NCBI RefSeq assembly: GCF_000208745.1
Contig: NC_030859.1
Span: 7,269,687-7,333,686, forward strand
Source: Theobroma cacao
Lineage: Eukaryota > Streptophyta > Magnoliopsida > Malvales > Malvaceae
DNA length: 64,000 nucleotides
Reading direction: 5' to 3'
Numbering within the stretch: the first letter of the stretch is position 1; every line of letters starts with the position of its first letter. The translations under genes and the position numbers were made by a program. Below the pieces are notes generated by a model. It saw only the letters and a list, made by a program, of their open reading frames with translations, had not been told where the DNA came from and searched no databases. Shown here in pieces: positions 1-11,073 of the stretch.

Positions 1-330
1 GTTTTAAATGAAGATTTTTGACTTTTAAACTCATTTTGAATATGAATTATGTATTTTGTACTTGTATATTACGTTTTAGCCAGTTTTGAAATTTTTGAGA
101 AAAAAATGACCAAAATACCCTTGTGTGGCGAAAATTTTATTTTGATTGTTTTTTATCTAAAATAGTAAATATTCTCTAAAAACTCGATATTTAACAATGA
201 TTGCTCACAGGAAAGGAAAAAAACTGATATGTAAGCCTTGCGGGGTTCCGATTGGCATTCCGAATAATGAGTGTCAATCGGGACGTCGCGGCGATTGTCA
301 TGGGCCTGAGGGAGGTTCCGGGTCGTGACA
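1..330 (+). mobile_element. 3' end of a Ty3-type LTR (family A), cut by the window edge
   Basis: This stretch aligns by eye along its whole length with 32880-33209, the end of the solo LTR described below. Shared words include TTGCTCACAGG, AAGCCTTGCG and the terminal GGGTCGTGACA. It ends in CA, as LTRs do. The 5' part lies left of the window, so it cannot be told whether this is a solo LTR or one end of a full element. The sequence to its right belongs to a Copia element, so this LTR inserted into that element. Confidence 0.8.
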
Positions 331-948
331 AACAAGGTGCTAAAGGTTCTACTTTCTAGGCTGAGGTTCATGAACCTGAAGTTGAACAACTAAGGAAATC
401 CCCCTCACCTGAACCACAAAAGGAAGCTGAATCAAAACAAGGAACTGAGGTGCTTAGCTCACTTGATGAAAATCCTCCACCCCAACATGAACCTCAAAAA
501 GAGCAGCCTTCTCCTCTTAATTCTGAGGAGGTGTCAATTATGGATGTCTTCCATTAGATGGTCAGGGAAGAACAAGCTGAAAAGAAAGCAGCCAAAGCAC
601 AAGCACAAAAGTATGCATCCACTGAACCAGCTCACATAGTAGAGGAGCAATTGGGTAAAGAGAAAGAAAAAGCTGCTGCAGCTCCACAGGCCAAATCAAA
701 ACCACCTGGTAAAGGCATGAAGACAATGGCAACCAAGACCAAATTCCTCAAGAGATGGAAATCCTCCAGGATAGTTGAAAAAGCTAAATCATCAATCATT
801 TCTTCTCCTCAAGAGCCCCTCGAAATTCTAAATAAATCATCCCCTGAACCCTCACCATAAAAATCACCTCCAAAACCATCTCTTGAACCCCTAAATGTAC
901 AGTATTTTACTAATGAATCCTCTCCCTCATCCTTTTCAGAAGATGCTT
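331..948 (+). pseudogene. C-terminal part of the extra ORF of a Sire-like Copia element
   Basis: The encoded text is rich in Lys, Glu, Pro and Ser and parallels the end of the extra ORF of the complete element at 40226-44338. Both copies share words such as SIMDVFH, FLKR.KSSR and NKSSPE.SP. An in-frame stop follows the VFH motif at 556-558, and a further stop ends the clean reading frame at 858-860. The role of this protein is unknown; it lies between pol and the 3' LTR in both copies. It is a decayed fragment whose upstream part is cut off by the LTR at 1-330. Confidence 0.65.
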
Positions 949-1684
949 AATCATCCTTAAGATTTAATGATGATAAAAAAAAAGGGAAAATTAGGGCATA
1001 ATTAGGGTACAGAGTATAGGGGAGAACTAGGGATAATTAGGGGTAATTTAGGAATATTGACTACTGTTTTTATTTTTTTGTTGTTTTTGCATTGACAGTT
1101 GAACAATTAAATTTAACTTTGCTGATAGATGTTTTTGAATGTTGATAGACATTGCTATTTATGTTTTTGGATGTTGACAAGTTAATGGTTGAATATTTAA
1201 ATATGTTATTGAAGTTTCTACCATTGAGTTTTTGCTTCTATTTTGGTGCTGATATTGGGTTGTCATGTTGATGATTGATCTTTAATATGATAATGTGAAT
1301 GGAAAATGGCTGTGGATGTATATGGATGCTAATTATACTATAGTTGTTGAAAAATTAATGGCATAAATAAAATCTGGTAACAATACACTATTGACAGACA
1401 CTACTGAAATATTGATGATAATCTGTCAACAGTCACCTACTGTCAGTTACTCCATATATCTGCATATATATATTCTGAATGTAGATTGTCATTGTTTATA
1501 TGACATGAATAAAAATTTACTGAAATAAATAAGTAAAATAAGCACACACTAAAGGAGAGCACATACTAAGGGCAGCACATACTTAGGGGGAGGAAAACCC
1601 CCATTTTTTGCAGAACAAAAAGGAATCAATAGACACTATGCTATTAATCAAGGAATGTTTTATCATCATGAAAAAGGGGAAGAT
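949..1684 (+). other. Untranslated 3' internal region and polypurine tract of the same Copia element
   Basis: There is no coding potential. The sequence parallels 44339-45179 of the complete element: a GTTGATA-rich stretch, an ACTTAGGGGGAG purine block near 1583, and AATCAAGGAATGTTTT followed by the polypurine tract AAAAAGGGGAAGAT at 1671-1684, directly against the 3' LTR. Such a tract normally primes plus-strand DNA synthesis. Confidence 0.7.
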
Positions 1685-2831
1685 TGTTGGCTCCATTAGT
1701 TTTTGATGATAATAAAACATTCTCATTCATTTGTGTCTAATTTTTCTACTTGAGTGTGCAAGATAAGAATTGTATGCTTATGATAAATAAATTATTCCAA
1801 GGGACATATCAAAAAGCATATGAATAAGAAGCCACAACTAATCAACAAAACAGAAGCCTCTTACTTGGATATTGAAGGGTATTTGTCAACTAAAATTCAA
1901 ATCAAAAGTTGGCGGGCTTAAGAGTATTGAGAAACAGAAAAGACTTAGTCAACCAAGAAGTAGGTTAGTCGACTAAGAAGCTATTACCAGAAATCTAAAC
2001 TTCAAGACAGAACCAACTTAGTTGACCAAGAAGTAAGTTAGTTGACTAAGTGCTCACTACTAGAAACTGGGATCAAAAGATAGAGACGACTTAGTCGACT
2101 AAGAGCATTTTGCCAGAAAATTTGAATTGTTCATTAGAAGATAGATTAATGGCCAGAACTGCAACAAAACTGTTTTCAACTGTCAAAAAGTTCCTAACAC
2201 CTATCAGAGCTGATTTTCCAAGTATTTAAGGGGCTTCCAAGGGCTAGAAATGTAATGAAGGCTTCCAAGAACCAAAAAGAGCTCAAAAACCAAAATACTC
2301 TCTGCTCATTTACTGCACTCAACTCTTATCTTTGTAATTGTGATCTGCACTTCACTTTGTACCACTTTGATCAACCTTGTGATCATAGGTACACTCTTAT
2401 CACTTCTCTCCTTATATTCTTAGAGTGAGCGGGTCACTCTAAGGGATTGATTCAAGCTAGGATTGCTTGATTGAGCATAGATTCTAACTTAGTCTTGAAA
2501 AGTTAAGTGTTAGGTTTTAGTTAATCTCGGTAAAAAATATTGTGAGAGGTTTTGGCTAAACCTGGTAAAAGCCATTGTAAAAGCTTGTTGAAAGCTTGTA
2601 AATTTCACCGTTCATAGTGATTGTTTGGGAAAATTCTTGGTTGAACAATCAAGGTAGTGGATGTAGGTCTTGGACCGAACCATTCTAAATTCTACTGTGT
2701 TGTCTACTCTATTTTTGTTCTTACTTTCATTCCTTCTTTTCACTTGCATTTGTTCCCACTTAGAGCCAATTTTTGAAAGAGTGAAATTGTGCTATTCAAC
2801 GCCCCTCAAGCACATTTACTTGGGACCAACA
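1685..2831 (+). repeat. 3' LTR of the left Sire-like Copia element
   Basis: It starts TGTTGGCTCC and ends GGGACCAACA, the same ends as the LTRs at 33905-34978 and 45180-46253, and is similar along its length (1147 bp against 1074). A TATA-like AGTATTTAAG lies at 2221-2230. Between 1942 and 2103 there are five copies of a motif near CTTAGTCGACTAAG, one of them a perfect 14-bp palindrome at 2090-2103. The 5' LTR lies outside the window. The flank continues a family B LTR, so this element inserted there. Confidence 0.88.
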
Positions 2832-2986
2832 AAATTATGATTGGAAATTATGAATTATGGCTCTTAAAGAATGAGTATAATAGATGGAATGATGAATTAA
2901 TTTACATAAAGAGGCTTGCTTAGGGCCTAGTGGGTTATGTTTATTGGGTCCATGCATTAGTCATGGCTCGGGATTGGGTCGTGACA
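2832..2986 (+). repeat. 3' tail of a family B Ty3-type LTR
   Basis: It matches the end of the solo LTR at 56411-56547 (GGCTTGCTTGGG, GTGGGCTATGT, CATTGGGCCCAT, GGGTTGTGACA) and the decayed copy at 16935-17099. It ends GGGTCGTGACA. The rest of this LTR lies left of the Copia insertion and outside the window. Confidence 0.7.
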
Positions 2987-3220
2987 CTTTTATTGCGTTT
3001 AATCAAGCCCTTATATCTTTTCCTGCCAAATTCAACATCCCTCTTTCACGAAAAAAAGAAAAAGGAAAACCAAGAAAGCTATACAAATCTTGAGTCAATC
3101 GGTGACAAAAGCTTTATGGTGGTGAGTCTCTTTTCTCCTCGATCTTTATTCAAATTGCTTTTGTTTTTTTTAATGGGTTTAGAGTTTTGGAGTTGGTTTA
3201 TCGAAAATTAGTTCATTTAA
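2987..3220 (+). repeat. Duplicated host segment: LTR flank plus copy of the kelch gene 5' leader
   Basis: Positions 2987-3073 match 17100-17186 (CGTTTAATCAA, TTATATCTTTT, AAAAGGAAAACCAAG). Positions 3098-3200 match the leader of the kelch gene at 14112-14195 (GGTGGTGAGTCTCTT, CAAATTGCTTT, TTTTTTTAATGG). The kelch coding sequence itself does not follow; similarity stops near 3210, before a small hairpin-rich element. It is probably a truncated duplicate of the kelch locus with its upstream repeat. The 93-codon reading frame across it is not a gene. Confidence 0.6.
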
Positions 3221-3221
3221 G

Positions 3222-3420
3222 GGTCCGTTTATTTTGACATAAAATATTTTTCAAAAAATGTTTTCAAGACTTATATTTGTCTGGAAGATGAAAATTTTAT
3301 TTCAAATGTAAAACATTTTACGAGTTAATGGAAAAAACAACCATTTTGACCACGGAAAATGTCTTACATCTCCGAAGGACGTAAGACATTTTCAAGAGAA
3401 AAAAAAATAAAAACTCTAAT
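3222..3420. mobile_element. Probable MITE remnant with hairpin
   Basis: It begins GGGTCCGTTTATTTTGAC, the style of terminal sequence common in small plant DNA transposons. It contains a perfect inverted repeat, GAAAATGTCTTAC at 3355-3367 against its complement at 3381-3393. The far end and a target duplication could not be placed, so the boundaries and superfamily (perhaps hAT-like) are uncertain. Confidence 0.4.
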
Positions 3421-4064
3421 ACTAAGTTTAGGAATATAGATTTAATGAATATTAATATTTTACTTAAAATATTAAAAAATTAAAGATATTTAATATTTAA
3501 CTTAAAATTTTTTAACTTAAGATATTAATATTTAAATTATTCAATACTATTAAAATTAAAAATATTTTTTAATGAAACCATTCAATGCAATTAAATATTT
3601 TATTTATAAATTGAATAAATCTTACTAATAATTACAACAACAAATATTTCAATGATCGTCATTTGATGAATACATGTAATTATAGGTATTATATGTCTTA
3701 CACAATTGATAAATATTGATATTTTTACAGTAAATATTTACATATATAGTAGATTTGCGTTTGAAAAATCTTTATATCTATCATATCACAATCACTAACA
3801 ATTTATTTTCTTAGAAAGCCACTTTCATTCTTGAAACTCCAATCTTTTGATAAATCATTTTAAAGATATCATTTCAATATACATAACTAATCATTTTCAT
3901 AGAAATCATGCTAACTTTAGATATCAAAATAATTTGAAATGGTGTATTCACTCACCTAATTCGATTTCATAGCTCCAATCACAACTCCATCTTCGACTTA
4001 CTCCATGGAGTTTTCAAGAATTCTGATCATGCAACAATCATCATAATCATTTTCTAGAATAAAA
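3421..4064. other. AT-rich intergenic sequence
   Basis: Very AT-rich with runs of TTAATATTT and TTAAAATATT. I see no gene, RNA or clear transposon end in it. Confidence 0.5.
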
Positions 4065-4122
4065 TGTTGGTCCCAAAAAATGCTATTCACCTCCCCTTTA
4101 GCATATTTATTTGAGACCAACA
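4065..4122 (+). repeat. Collapsed 5' LTR remnant
   Basis: TGTTGGTCCC at the left and GAGACCAACA at the right frame only 58 bp. Positions 4081-4122 match the last 43 bp of the Sire-like LTR (GCTATTCAC, CTCTAGCA-like, GACCAACA). The first 10 bases match the complement of the LTR end rather than its start, so this is either an internal deletion or a join of two opposed LTR ends. Confidence 0.55.
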
Positions 4123-4124
4123 AG

Positions 4125-4136
4125 TGGTATCAGAGC
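4125..4136 (+). promoter_or_regulatory. Primer-binding site, initiator tRNA-Met type
   Basis: TGGTATCAGAGC starts two bases after the LTR end. This is the usual plant Copia primer-binding site, complementary to the 3' end of initiator methionine tRNA. Confidence 0.85.
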
Positions 4137-4179
4137 CTAGCCCTCATTTTCAAGGCTTAACATCTTAAGGGAGATTCAA

Positions 4180-5180
4180 ATGGCTCTAGAATATTTTGTT
4201 GATGCTGAGGGTCAATGCATAAATATGCCTCCTCTATTTAATGGATCAAATTATCCTTATTGAAATACTAGAATGTCCATTTATGTTAGGGCTTATGACT
4301 ATGAGATGTGGGATGTTATTACAGATGGTCTTTTCATTCTTATGATTACTAATTCGTCAACGGTGAGAAAACTCCCAAAGATAGAAGTAAGTGGATTGAA
4401 GTTGAAATAAAGAGAGTACAAATCAACTCTAAGGCCATGCACACTCTCATTTGTGCACTTGATTGTAGAGAATATGATAAAGTGTTCATGTGTAAAAGTA
4501 CCAAGAAAATTTGGCAAAAATTAGAAGAGTTATATGGAGAAACAAAGATGCAAAAGGAATTGAAGACAACTCTTGTGAGAATCAATGCTCAACAAGCAAC
4601 ATGGCAAATGCAGACAAGGAATCAAGTGAAGATGAATCCTCAAATCAAATTGAATTATGCCTCATGGCTCTTGAAGTGATAAAGGTAACTTCTTCATCTT
4701 GTGAACTTAATTCATATGCTTTTGATGAATTGCATGATGCTTTTGAGGATTTAGCATTTGAGTTTGAGAACATGAATATGAAGCAGAAGAAAATTATTTT
4801 CATACTCGATGTTGAAAATGAATTTTGATGAAAGCACAAATTGACTTGGCAAAAGAAAATGAAAATTTGGAAAAGGATTTTGAAGCTTACCAAAATAAAA
4901 TTGATATTTTGGAAAAAGAAAATTTTGATGTGAAAAGAAAATTTGAAGATTTATTAAATGAGAAACAAAAGGCTTTCATGAATTCCTCATCTTTCAAAAT
5001 GACCAAATACAATCATTGCACATTTTATAGTTATTGTTCATACACTTGTCCAATTAAAAAATGTATGCCTTACAAATTTAGACAAGTGTGGGTTCCAAAA
5101 AGAGTTTATGTGATGAGACTAACTTTCAAGGATTCAAAGCAATTTGGATACCAAAGATCAAATCAAAAATGTCTCTTGTA
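4180..5180 (+). pseudogene. Decayed Copia gag
   Basis: The reading begins ATGGCTCTAGA 44 bases after the primer-binding site and encodes text parallel to the gag at 35037: a PPLF(N/D)G segment, RMSIY(V/I)RA and YEMWDVITDG. It then continues with KKIWQKLEELYGE, the region typical of the UBN2-type gag domain. Stops and frame changes break it, for example the TGA near 4261. Near 4825-5180 a Lys/Glu-rich, probably coiled-coil stretch is followed by Cys/His text (CTFYSYCSYTC) and KFRQVWVPK, parallel to the second knuckle region of the complete element, though a standard CCHC is not preserved. Confidence 0.75.
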
Positions 5181-8100
5181 GGTGTGCTAGAGTAAGGAAG
5201 AGCAATTCTTAAAGAATGAATGCTCTTTAGTTACACATAAAGGAAAATGGGTGATCTCTAAGCTAAAAGCCTTTTGTTTGTTTAAATGAGAATTTTGATT
5301 GCTTATTTATTGATGTTTCATTGATTTAGCTTGATTTCTAAAATTGTTTGCTTTTCTTAATTAAAAACTTTGGTTGCCTATTCGTGCTTGAATATTAAGT
5401 ACATAATTCCTTGAGCTTTATTGATAAATTTAGGCTATGCAACTCGATTTGATATGATAAATGCTACAAGTTGAAAGGAAATTTGAATCTAAAGATTGAG
5501 TATGTACATATATTTGATCTTGAATATACCATCATTCTTATTTTGAGAAAATTGTTTTATCAAGATTGCTTGATTATGGAAAATTGTTTCTATAAAATTT
5601 TCTCATGTTATGTGAAATTATTTCCATACTTCTTCTTTGAGGAAAAATGATTTTTGAGCATAATTTTGAAACATAAAAGGTTGGATGATGTGATAGAAAT
5701 ATGAGCTTACTTGATGACTTACACTCACACTTATTCAAGTAGCCCAAGACAAGGAACATTGAGTTAAAAAAAATTGTCCTTGATTTCCTTGTGCCTAACA
5801 TAAGTCGACCATTTGAACAATCTTGATCTACATTTTAGAACTTGTTTGAATAGTTCAAGATGGTTAATAATGGGCTTGAAAGTTTTAACTACTTTAATTG
5901 GTATTTTTAAAGCAAAATGAGCTTATATGAGAAAAATGTTGCCATCCTTTTAAGTTTAGAATGATTTATGAATTGAACAAGTTTGTTTCATAATGAAACA
6001 TACTTATGACTTGTTCTTATTGGATGTCCATGCTTGCTTGTAAACGTGAATGGTCATAAGGGCATTTTTGGAACATAATTGTAAGATATTTGCAAATGAC
6101 CCTTGACATGCATAAACATGATTCATTATGCTCATTACACATTTCATAAATTATTTAGAGCATAATGAAACAAAATTGAGTGATATTGAGCTCATGATTT
6201 TTCACAAAGTAAGTCTAATTTTGAATGTTTCAAGTTAAAAACTTTGCAAAGAAAGATTAAATCTTTATCAATTGATTTTCTTGCGAAAGCTTTTTATTGT
6301 TTGATTGAAATTGATTCATTGTTTTTTATGATATAGCATGGTTGAGCAAAATTGATTTGATACATCAATTGCATAAATCCCGTTTTGCTTGGTTTTTCTC
6401 TCATGATTGGTGCAATTGATTGAAATGGATTTTTTAAGCATGATTTTGAGTGTGATAATTTGGCATTGATGGCATTTTTCAAGCAAAGGAACAAATCTTC
6501 TTGTAATGCTTGAGGCTACAATGATTTCAATGATATAAAACTTGAACAAGTGTGCCTTATGTTGAAAATGCCATTATATCTTGTTCCTGTTGCAAATGAA
6601 TGCTTGCATAGCGTCCAGGGTTTTTTTGTTCATATGCTGAAACATTGTTAAGAATGTTAAATTTGATGCTTATTATGCTTAAACATTGTTTAAATGCTTG
6701 TTGTACATGTTATAAGTCATAGTCACACATCATGATGTCAATTAAATATGTTTGAGCATATTAAAGACATGATTCTTCAAATGAGCATTTCAACTTTTTA
6801 GCACTTATGAACAATGAGCAAAAAAAAAAAAGAAGCCAAAATTTGAGTTCACATGTTTTTCTTGAAGAATCTTTGATCATACATGTCCAAAATGATATTC
6901 TAAACATGGTTAAAATGAAATTCTAAATTGTTCTCACATAAATCCATGTTTTGAGATCATTAAACCTTGGAACATTACATGTTTTGCACCTTTTTCTAGC
7001 TTTTCAATACGCAGGAATCAAGCATGATTAACTTCTTAGCATAGCTAGTCGACTATTGTAGAAGAAAATGCAAACAATGCTACTGAAATGATAAAAAAAA
7101 TGGACCCAAGGGATATGTAGTCGACTCTTGAGTGCTTTAAAGCCAAATGGACAAGTTTTGAGTTCTAAAATGTCTTTGTACTTTACTTCTTGTCCATTAC
7201 AATATTTTCTTCTCTGAATTTCCTTTTCAAAGATGATTCTTGACTCTTAAAAACGTGCATTATGAATACTTTCATGATCATTTGGTGCAAGTACATGTTC
7301 TTGAGATTGCAAAACTTGCTGAAAAATGGGAAATCTTTTTTTATAACATAAATCTAGCTGTTCCCAAGCATGACACTCATATTAATTCCATAAATTCTCA
7401 TGTATTTACAATGACAAAATAGAAATATGAGAAATTGTTCATCAATGCTTGAATTTGTTTACTCGATTGGATTTTCATGTGCATATATAGAAAATATCTT
7501 CTCATGAAAATTAAAATGTTCAAATGCTAATCTAGGAACAATTCTTGAAATATATTTTACGTTTGTACTCAAATGATTGTTTCAAAATTGATTTCTTGAT
7601 TATGCATACTTATTCGATTAGGATGAGCTCATTGAACTTAATGAAAATATTCTTGGTTCATCTACAATATTGGTCAAGACACATGCTTATATGATTTTTC
7701 TTTATGATTGACCTTAAAGTTTGAAGTCTAAAACTTGACTTGAGTTATGCATTTGAACATGAATGTAATTGTCAAGTTTGATCATGGCATATATTGTGAG
7801 TTGACATAGTTGAAATTTACTTTGAATATGCATTTCAATGTTAACTATGTCTTCATTAAGCCTTAATGTTTACATGATCTAAAGATTTTGTGTGCATCCA
7901 ACTTTAGCTTATAGATCACCATACACAACTTGACATGTCAAATGAAATATGGCCTATAGTTTTAGTTAGCAATGAATGCCTAATGTGCTTGGATTAAATA
8001 TCTATTTCTTGAATCTTGATAATTGGTATTCATTGATGGTTGAATGTTCACTTTGAATATATTCATGAGTTGAGTGCTCTACTTTCAATATTCTATAACA

Positions 8101-9793
8101 ATTGATATCACTCATGAATCATGAATTATTGAAAAATTGCATGTACCTTGAACTTCAATGGTTGCATATTTTTTGAATGGGTATATGTCTATATTGAACC
8201 CATGATTGATTTTAATGAACAAAATTGGAATCATGATTAAGAAAGATAGCCATGTTGTTTCTTGTAATCATGTTTATGCTTATTTGATCATAACTTTCAT
8301 ACATGATTGCAATAAATGCAAAATACTTTAGTCACGCTTCATTAATAATGATATGCCTTTTGTGAAAGTTCTCCTAATTTCATAAATAATATGGAGAATA
8401 CATCTTGCAATGTTTGCTTCAAAATGATTTGGATGAATGACCGCTTGGAATTGATTGGGAAGAATACTCACTAAAAATGCTTAATGATGATATTTTTTAA
8501 TTTCTCCTTGAGTTGCTATTTTCATGTATGAATTAGGGAATTTCTTGGAAATGCTTAATTGATATTGCTTGGCTGATTGATATTGAGAATAAATAATGAA
8601 TGCTTGATGATGAATGATAATACTTGATGATAATTGAGAATGATGCTTGAAGACTAATGATACCTTAGACATGTCTAAGAACTACTACTTGTAAATATTT
8701 CTCAAAATGTGAGTATTCGATGTATATGTTGAACATCTATTCAAATGCTCATACTTTTTTTTAGTTCCATAAATACTTGAGTATTAGGAAAATAAATCGA
8801 ATATCCATTTGAATGCTCATTTATTCTAGGCTCATGATTTCTCTCCTAATGTTTGATCTATTAAGGGTCTGTAACAATTTATGTTGAGCTTATGATTTCT
8901 TAAGGGGGAGTCAATCATTGCCCTTAATATCATAAGGAATTAAGATCTTCAACAACAAGGTTTGATGAGAATTCAACATTTGGTGTTCTTCGTTACTGGT
9001 AACATCTTTCTAAACACCAAAATAGATATTGTGCCTTATATTGCTTCTCACTTAAACTTGAAAGTTGAAATGCATAATTGGTATCAAGCCTCAAGTTTTC
9101 TCAATTAGTGTCTAGCTTTAAAATTAGCATCAAGTTTTATAATTATCTCTTCTCACTTGAGCTTTAAATCGATCATATCTTTCTTAAATGTTTTAAGCCT
9201 TGAAGTTGATATGCTTGGAATCTTTAATAATAAAGGAAGTCTTTCCTAGTGCTTTACCAATTGATCTAATGAGCTTTAAAATGATTCCATCTCTCATAAT
9301 TGATATTGTGCTTTTACAAAAAAGGAGATTTTACTTATATCTATCAATTGATATATTGAGCTTTAACGCTTGGTATTGGAGTTAAAATATGGCTTATGTG
9401 CTTATTGAACATCTTTATCTTTCTTGAACTTCATAAATGTTATGTCCACATTTTGCTTATAGAGATATATACATGTGGCTGATTCTCTTGATGAATTAAT
9501 ACTTGAATGTGCTTAATGGGTATATTTCTTAATTACTTTGTTGAGGATATTAAGTGCATATGTATGATGACTTAGAGACTTTATGGTTACATATCCATGG
9601 TCTTAATGCTTATATTCATAATGGATTTTTGCTAACCATTATTTCTTGAGCTTAAGTGTTTAATGCTCACTATTCTTAACTTTTTTAATATAACAAAAAG
9701 AGGGAGAAGGTTTATGAGCAAATTTAATTTTATGCATATGTTGAGGGGGAGATTTTAAAATCATTTCAAATGCAAATTATGCTCATAGTTCTG
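5181..9793 (+). other. Long non-coding internal region of the gag-only element
   Basis: It is AT-rich with many repeats of words such as CATGCTTA, TTGAATGC and TGATTGA, and has no reading frame with recognisable protein text. Short matches to the LTR palindrome motif occur at about 7047 (TAGTCGACTA) and 7117 (TAGTCGACT). The 3' part has purine blocks (TTAAGGGGGAG near 8905, GAGGGGGAGA near 9742) as in the 3' internal region of the complete Copia. Confidence 0.5.
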
Positions 9794-9800
9794 TCATATC

Positions 9801-9813
9801 AAAAAGGGAGAGA
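9801..9813 (+). promoter_or_regulatory. Polypurine tract of the gag-only element
   Basis: AAAAAGGGAGAGA, almost the same as the tract at 45164-45179 before the 3' LTR of the complete element. It is followed at once by an LTR in the wrong orientation. Confidence 0.65.
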
Positions 9814-11073
9814 TTGGTAAAGTGGTGAACAACACTTTTTGGCTCTTATTAAACTTGATTTTGAAATGGGAGCAAATTGAAGATCAATGATGGGAAATTT
9901 GATGCAAGATGAAGAAACAATTTTAGAAAGAATGAAAATGAAAAATAAAACAAAGGAGATAATACTCAACGATTTATAGTGGTTCGGTCAAAGACCTACA
10001 TCTACTACCTTGATTGTTCAACCGAGGATTTTTCAAACCAAATCACTAAAATGGTGGAATTCCCAAGCTCCCACCAAGCTTTACAATGGCTTTTCACAGG
10101 CTCAGTCACAACCTTTAACAATGGTTTTTACCGGGATAAATCAAAATCCAAAGTGGCTTTTCAAAGGCTCAACCACAACCTTTAACAATGGTTTTTCACA
10201 GGATCAACCAAAACCCAAAACTAACTTTTCTAAGGCTAAGTTAGAACCTACCACAACAACCAAGCTGACCCAATCTTTATCAACCCCTTAGAGTGCCTTG
10301 CACACTCTAAGTAATTAAGAAATGAAGAAAATATAAAGTACAATTGATCACCTAGCTGATCTAAGATGTACAAAGCTAAGCTCAAACACTTTTTCAAAGG
10401 ATAGGAGTGAAAATCAAGTGAAAAGAAAAGGTTTTTGGTCTTTTAAGCTCAAAATCACTTTGGACAACTTCCCTTTCTTGTTTTTGACTGTTGGAAAGGC
10501 TTTAAATACTTACAAAATCAATTCTGGCCGTTAGAGACAGAAACTAGCCGTTTCTAGCCGTTATTTTGCCTTTTAGTGCTCAATTCAAATTTTTTGGTAG
10601 AATGATCTTAGTCAACTAACATACGTCTTAGTCAATTAAGTCTCCTCTGTCTCTGAATTCAATTTCTGGCAATAAGCTCTTAGGCAACTAACAATGCTTC
10701 TTAGTCGATTAAGTTCTTTCTGTCTTGTAATCCAGATTTCTGACAGTAGGCTCTTAGTCAACTAACCATCCTTCTTAGTCGACTAAGTCTTTTTTGTTTT
10801 GCAATCTGTTCTTGAACCAGCAAACTTCATTTTTAAATTTTAGCTGACTAACTGCCATCATCATCTGACTAAGAGGCTTTTGTTTTATGACTCAATTGTA
10901 GCTCTTTCTTGTTTAACCAATTAACCCATCTTGCAACTGAACAAGCATCTTGACTTGCTTACAAATATCAAATATATTAATGATTTAAGCTTTCTCCTGC
11001 ACACTTAAATAATATAATTAGACATCAATGAATGGGAATATTTTGCAATCATAAAAAACATATAAAGTCAACA
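9814..11073 (-). repeat. LTR of a Sire-like Copia element, minus strand
   Basis: Read on the minus strand it parallels the LTRs at 33905 and 45180. The complement of GGTAGTGGATGTAGGTC and of TTGGACCGAACC lies at 9979-10016, and the start region with GTGTGCAGG lies near 11005. A minus-strand TATA-like AGTATTTAAAG lies at 10499-10510. Between 10604 and 10870 there are pairs of TTAGTCAACTAA / TTAGTCGACTAAG motifs, including a perfect palindrome at 10774-10787. The LTR start (TGTTGACTTT on the minus strand) is at 11073. The 60-100 codon frames inside it are not genes. Confidence 0.8.

Larger units (their letters stand above)
4065..9812 (+). mobile_element. Non-autonomous LTR element with gag but no pol (TR-GAG-like)
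   Basis: In order: an LTR remnant (4065-4122), a primer-binding site (4125-4136), a broken gag (4180-about 5180), 4.6 kb without coding potential, then purine blocks (about 8908, 9742) and a polypurine tract (9801-9813). No protease, integrase, reverse transcriptase or RNase H motif was seen in six-frame reading. Gag-only terminal-repeat elements are known in plants. The expected 3' LTR is replaced by an LTR in the opposite orientation. A large pol deletion in a normal Copia element is the main alternative. Confidence 0.55.

Noticed and set aside
1942..2103. CRISPR-like array of palindromic repeats
   Set aside because: Repeats are short, degenerate and unevenly spaced, lie in an LTR of a plant genome, and there are no cas genes.
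2930..3211. 93-codon plus-strand frame
   Set aside because: It crosses an LTR end and a duplicated untranslated leader; it has no recognisable protein text.
10010..10291. 93-codon frame with repeated text
   Set aside because: It lies in the minus-strand LTR; the repetition comes from LTR leader repeats.
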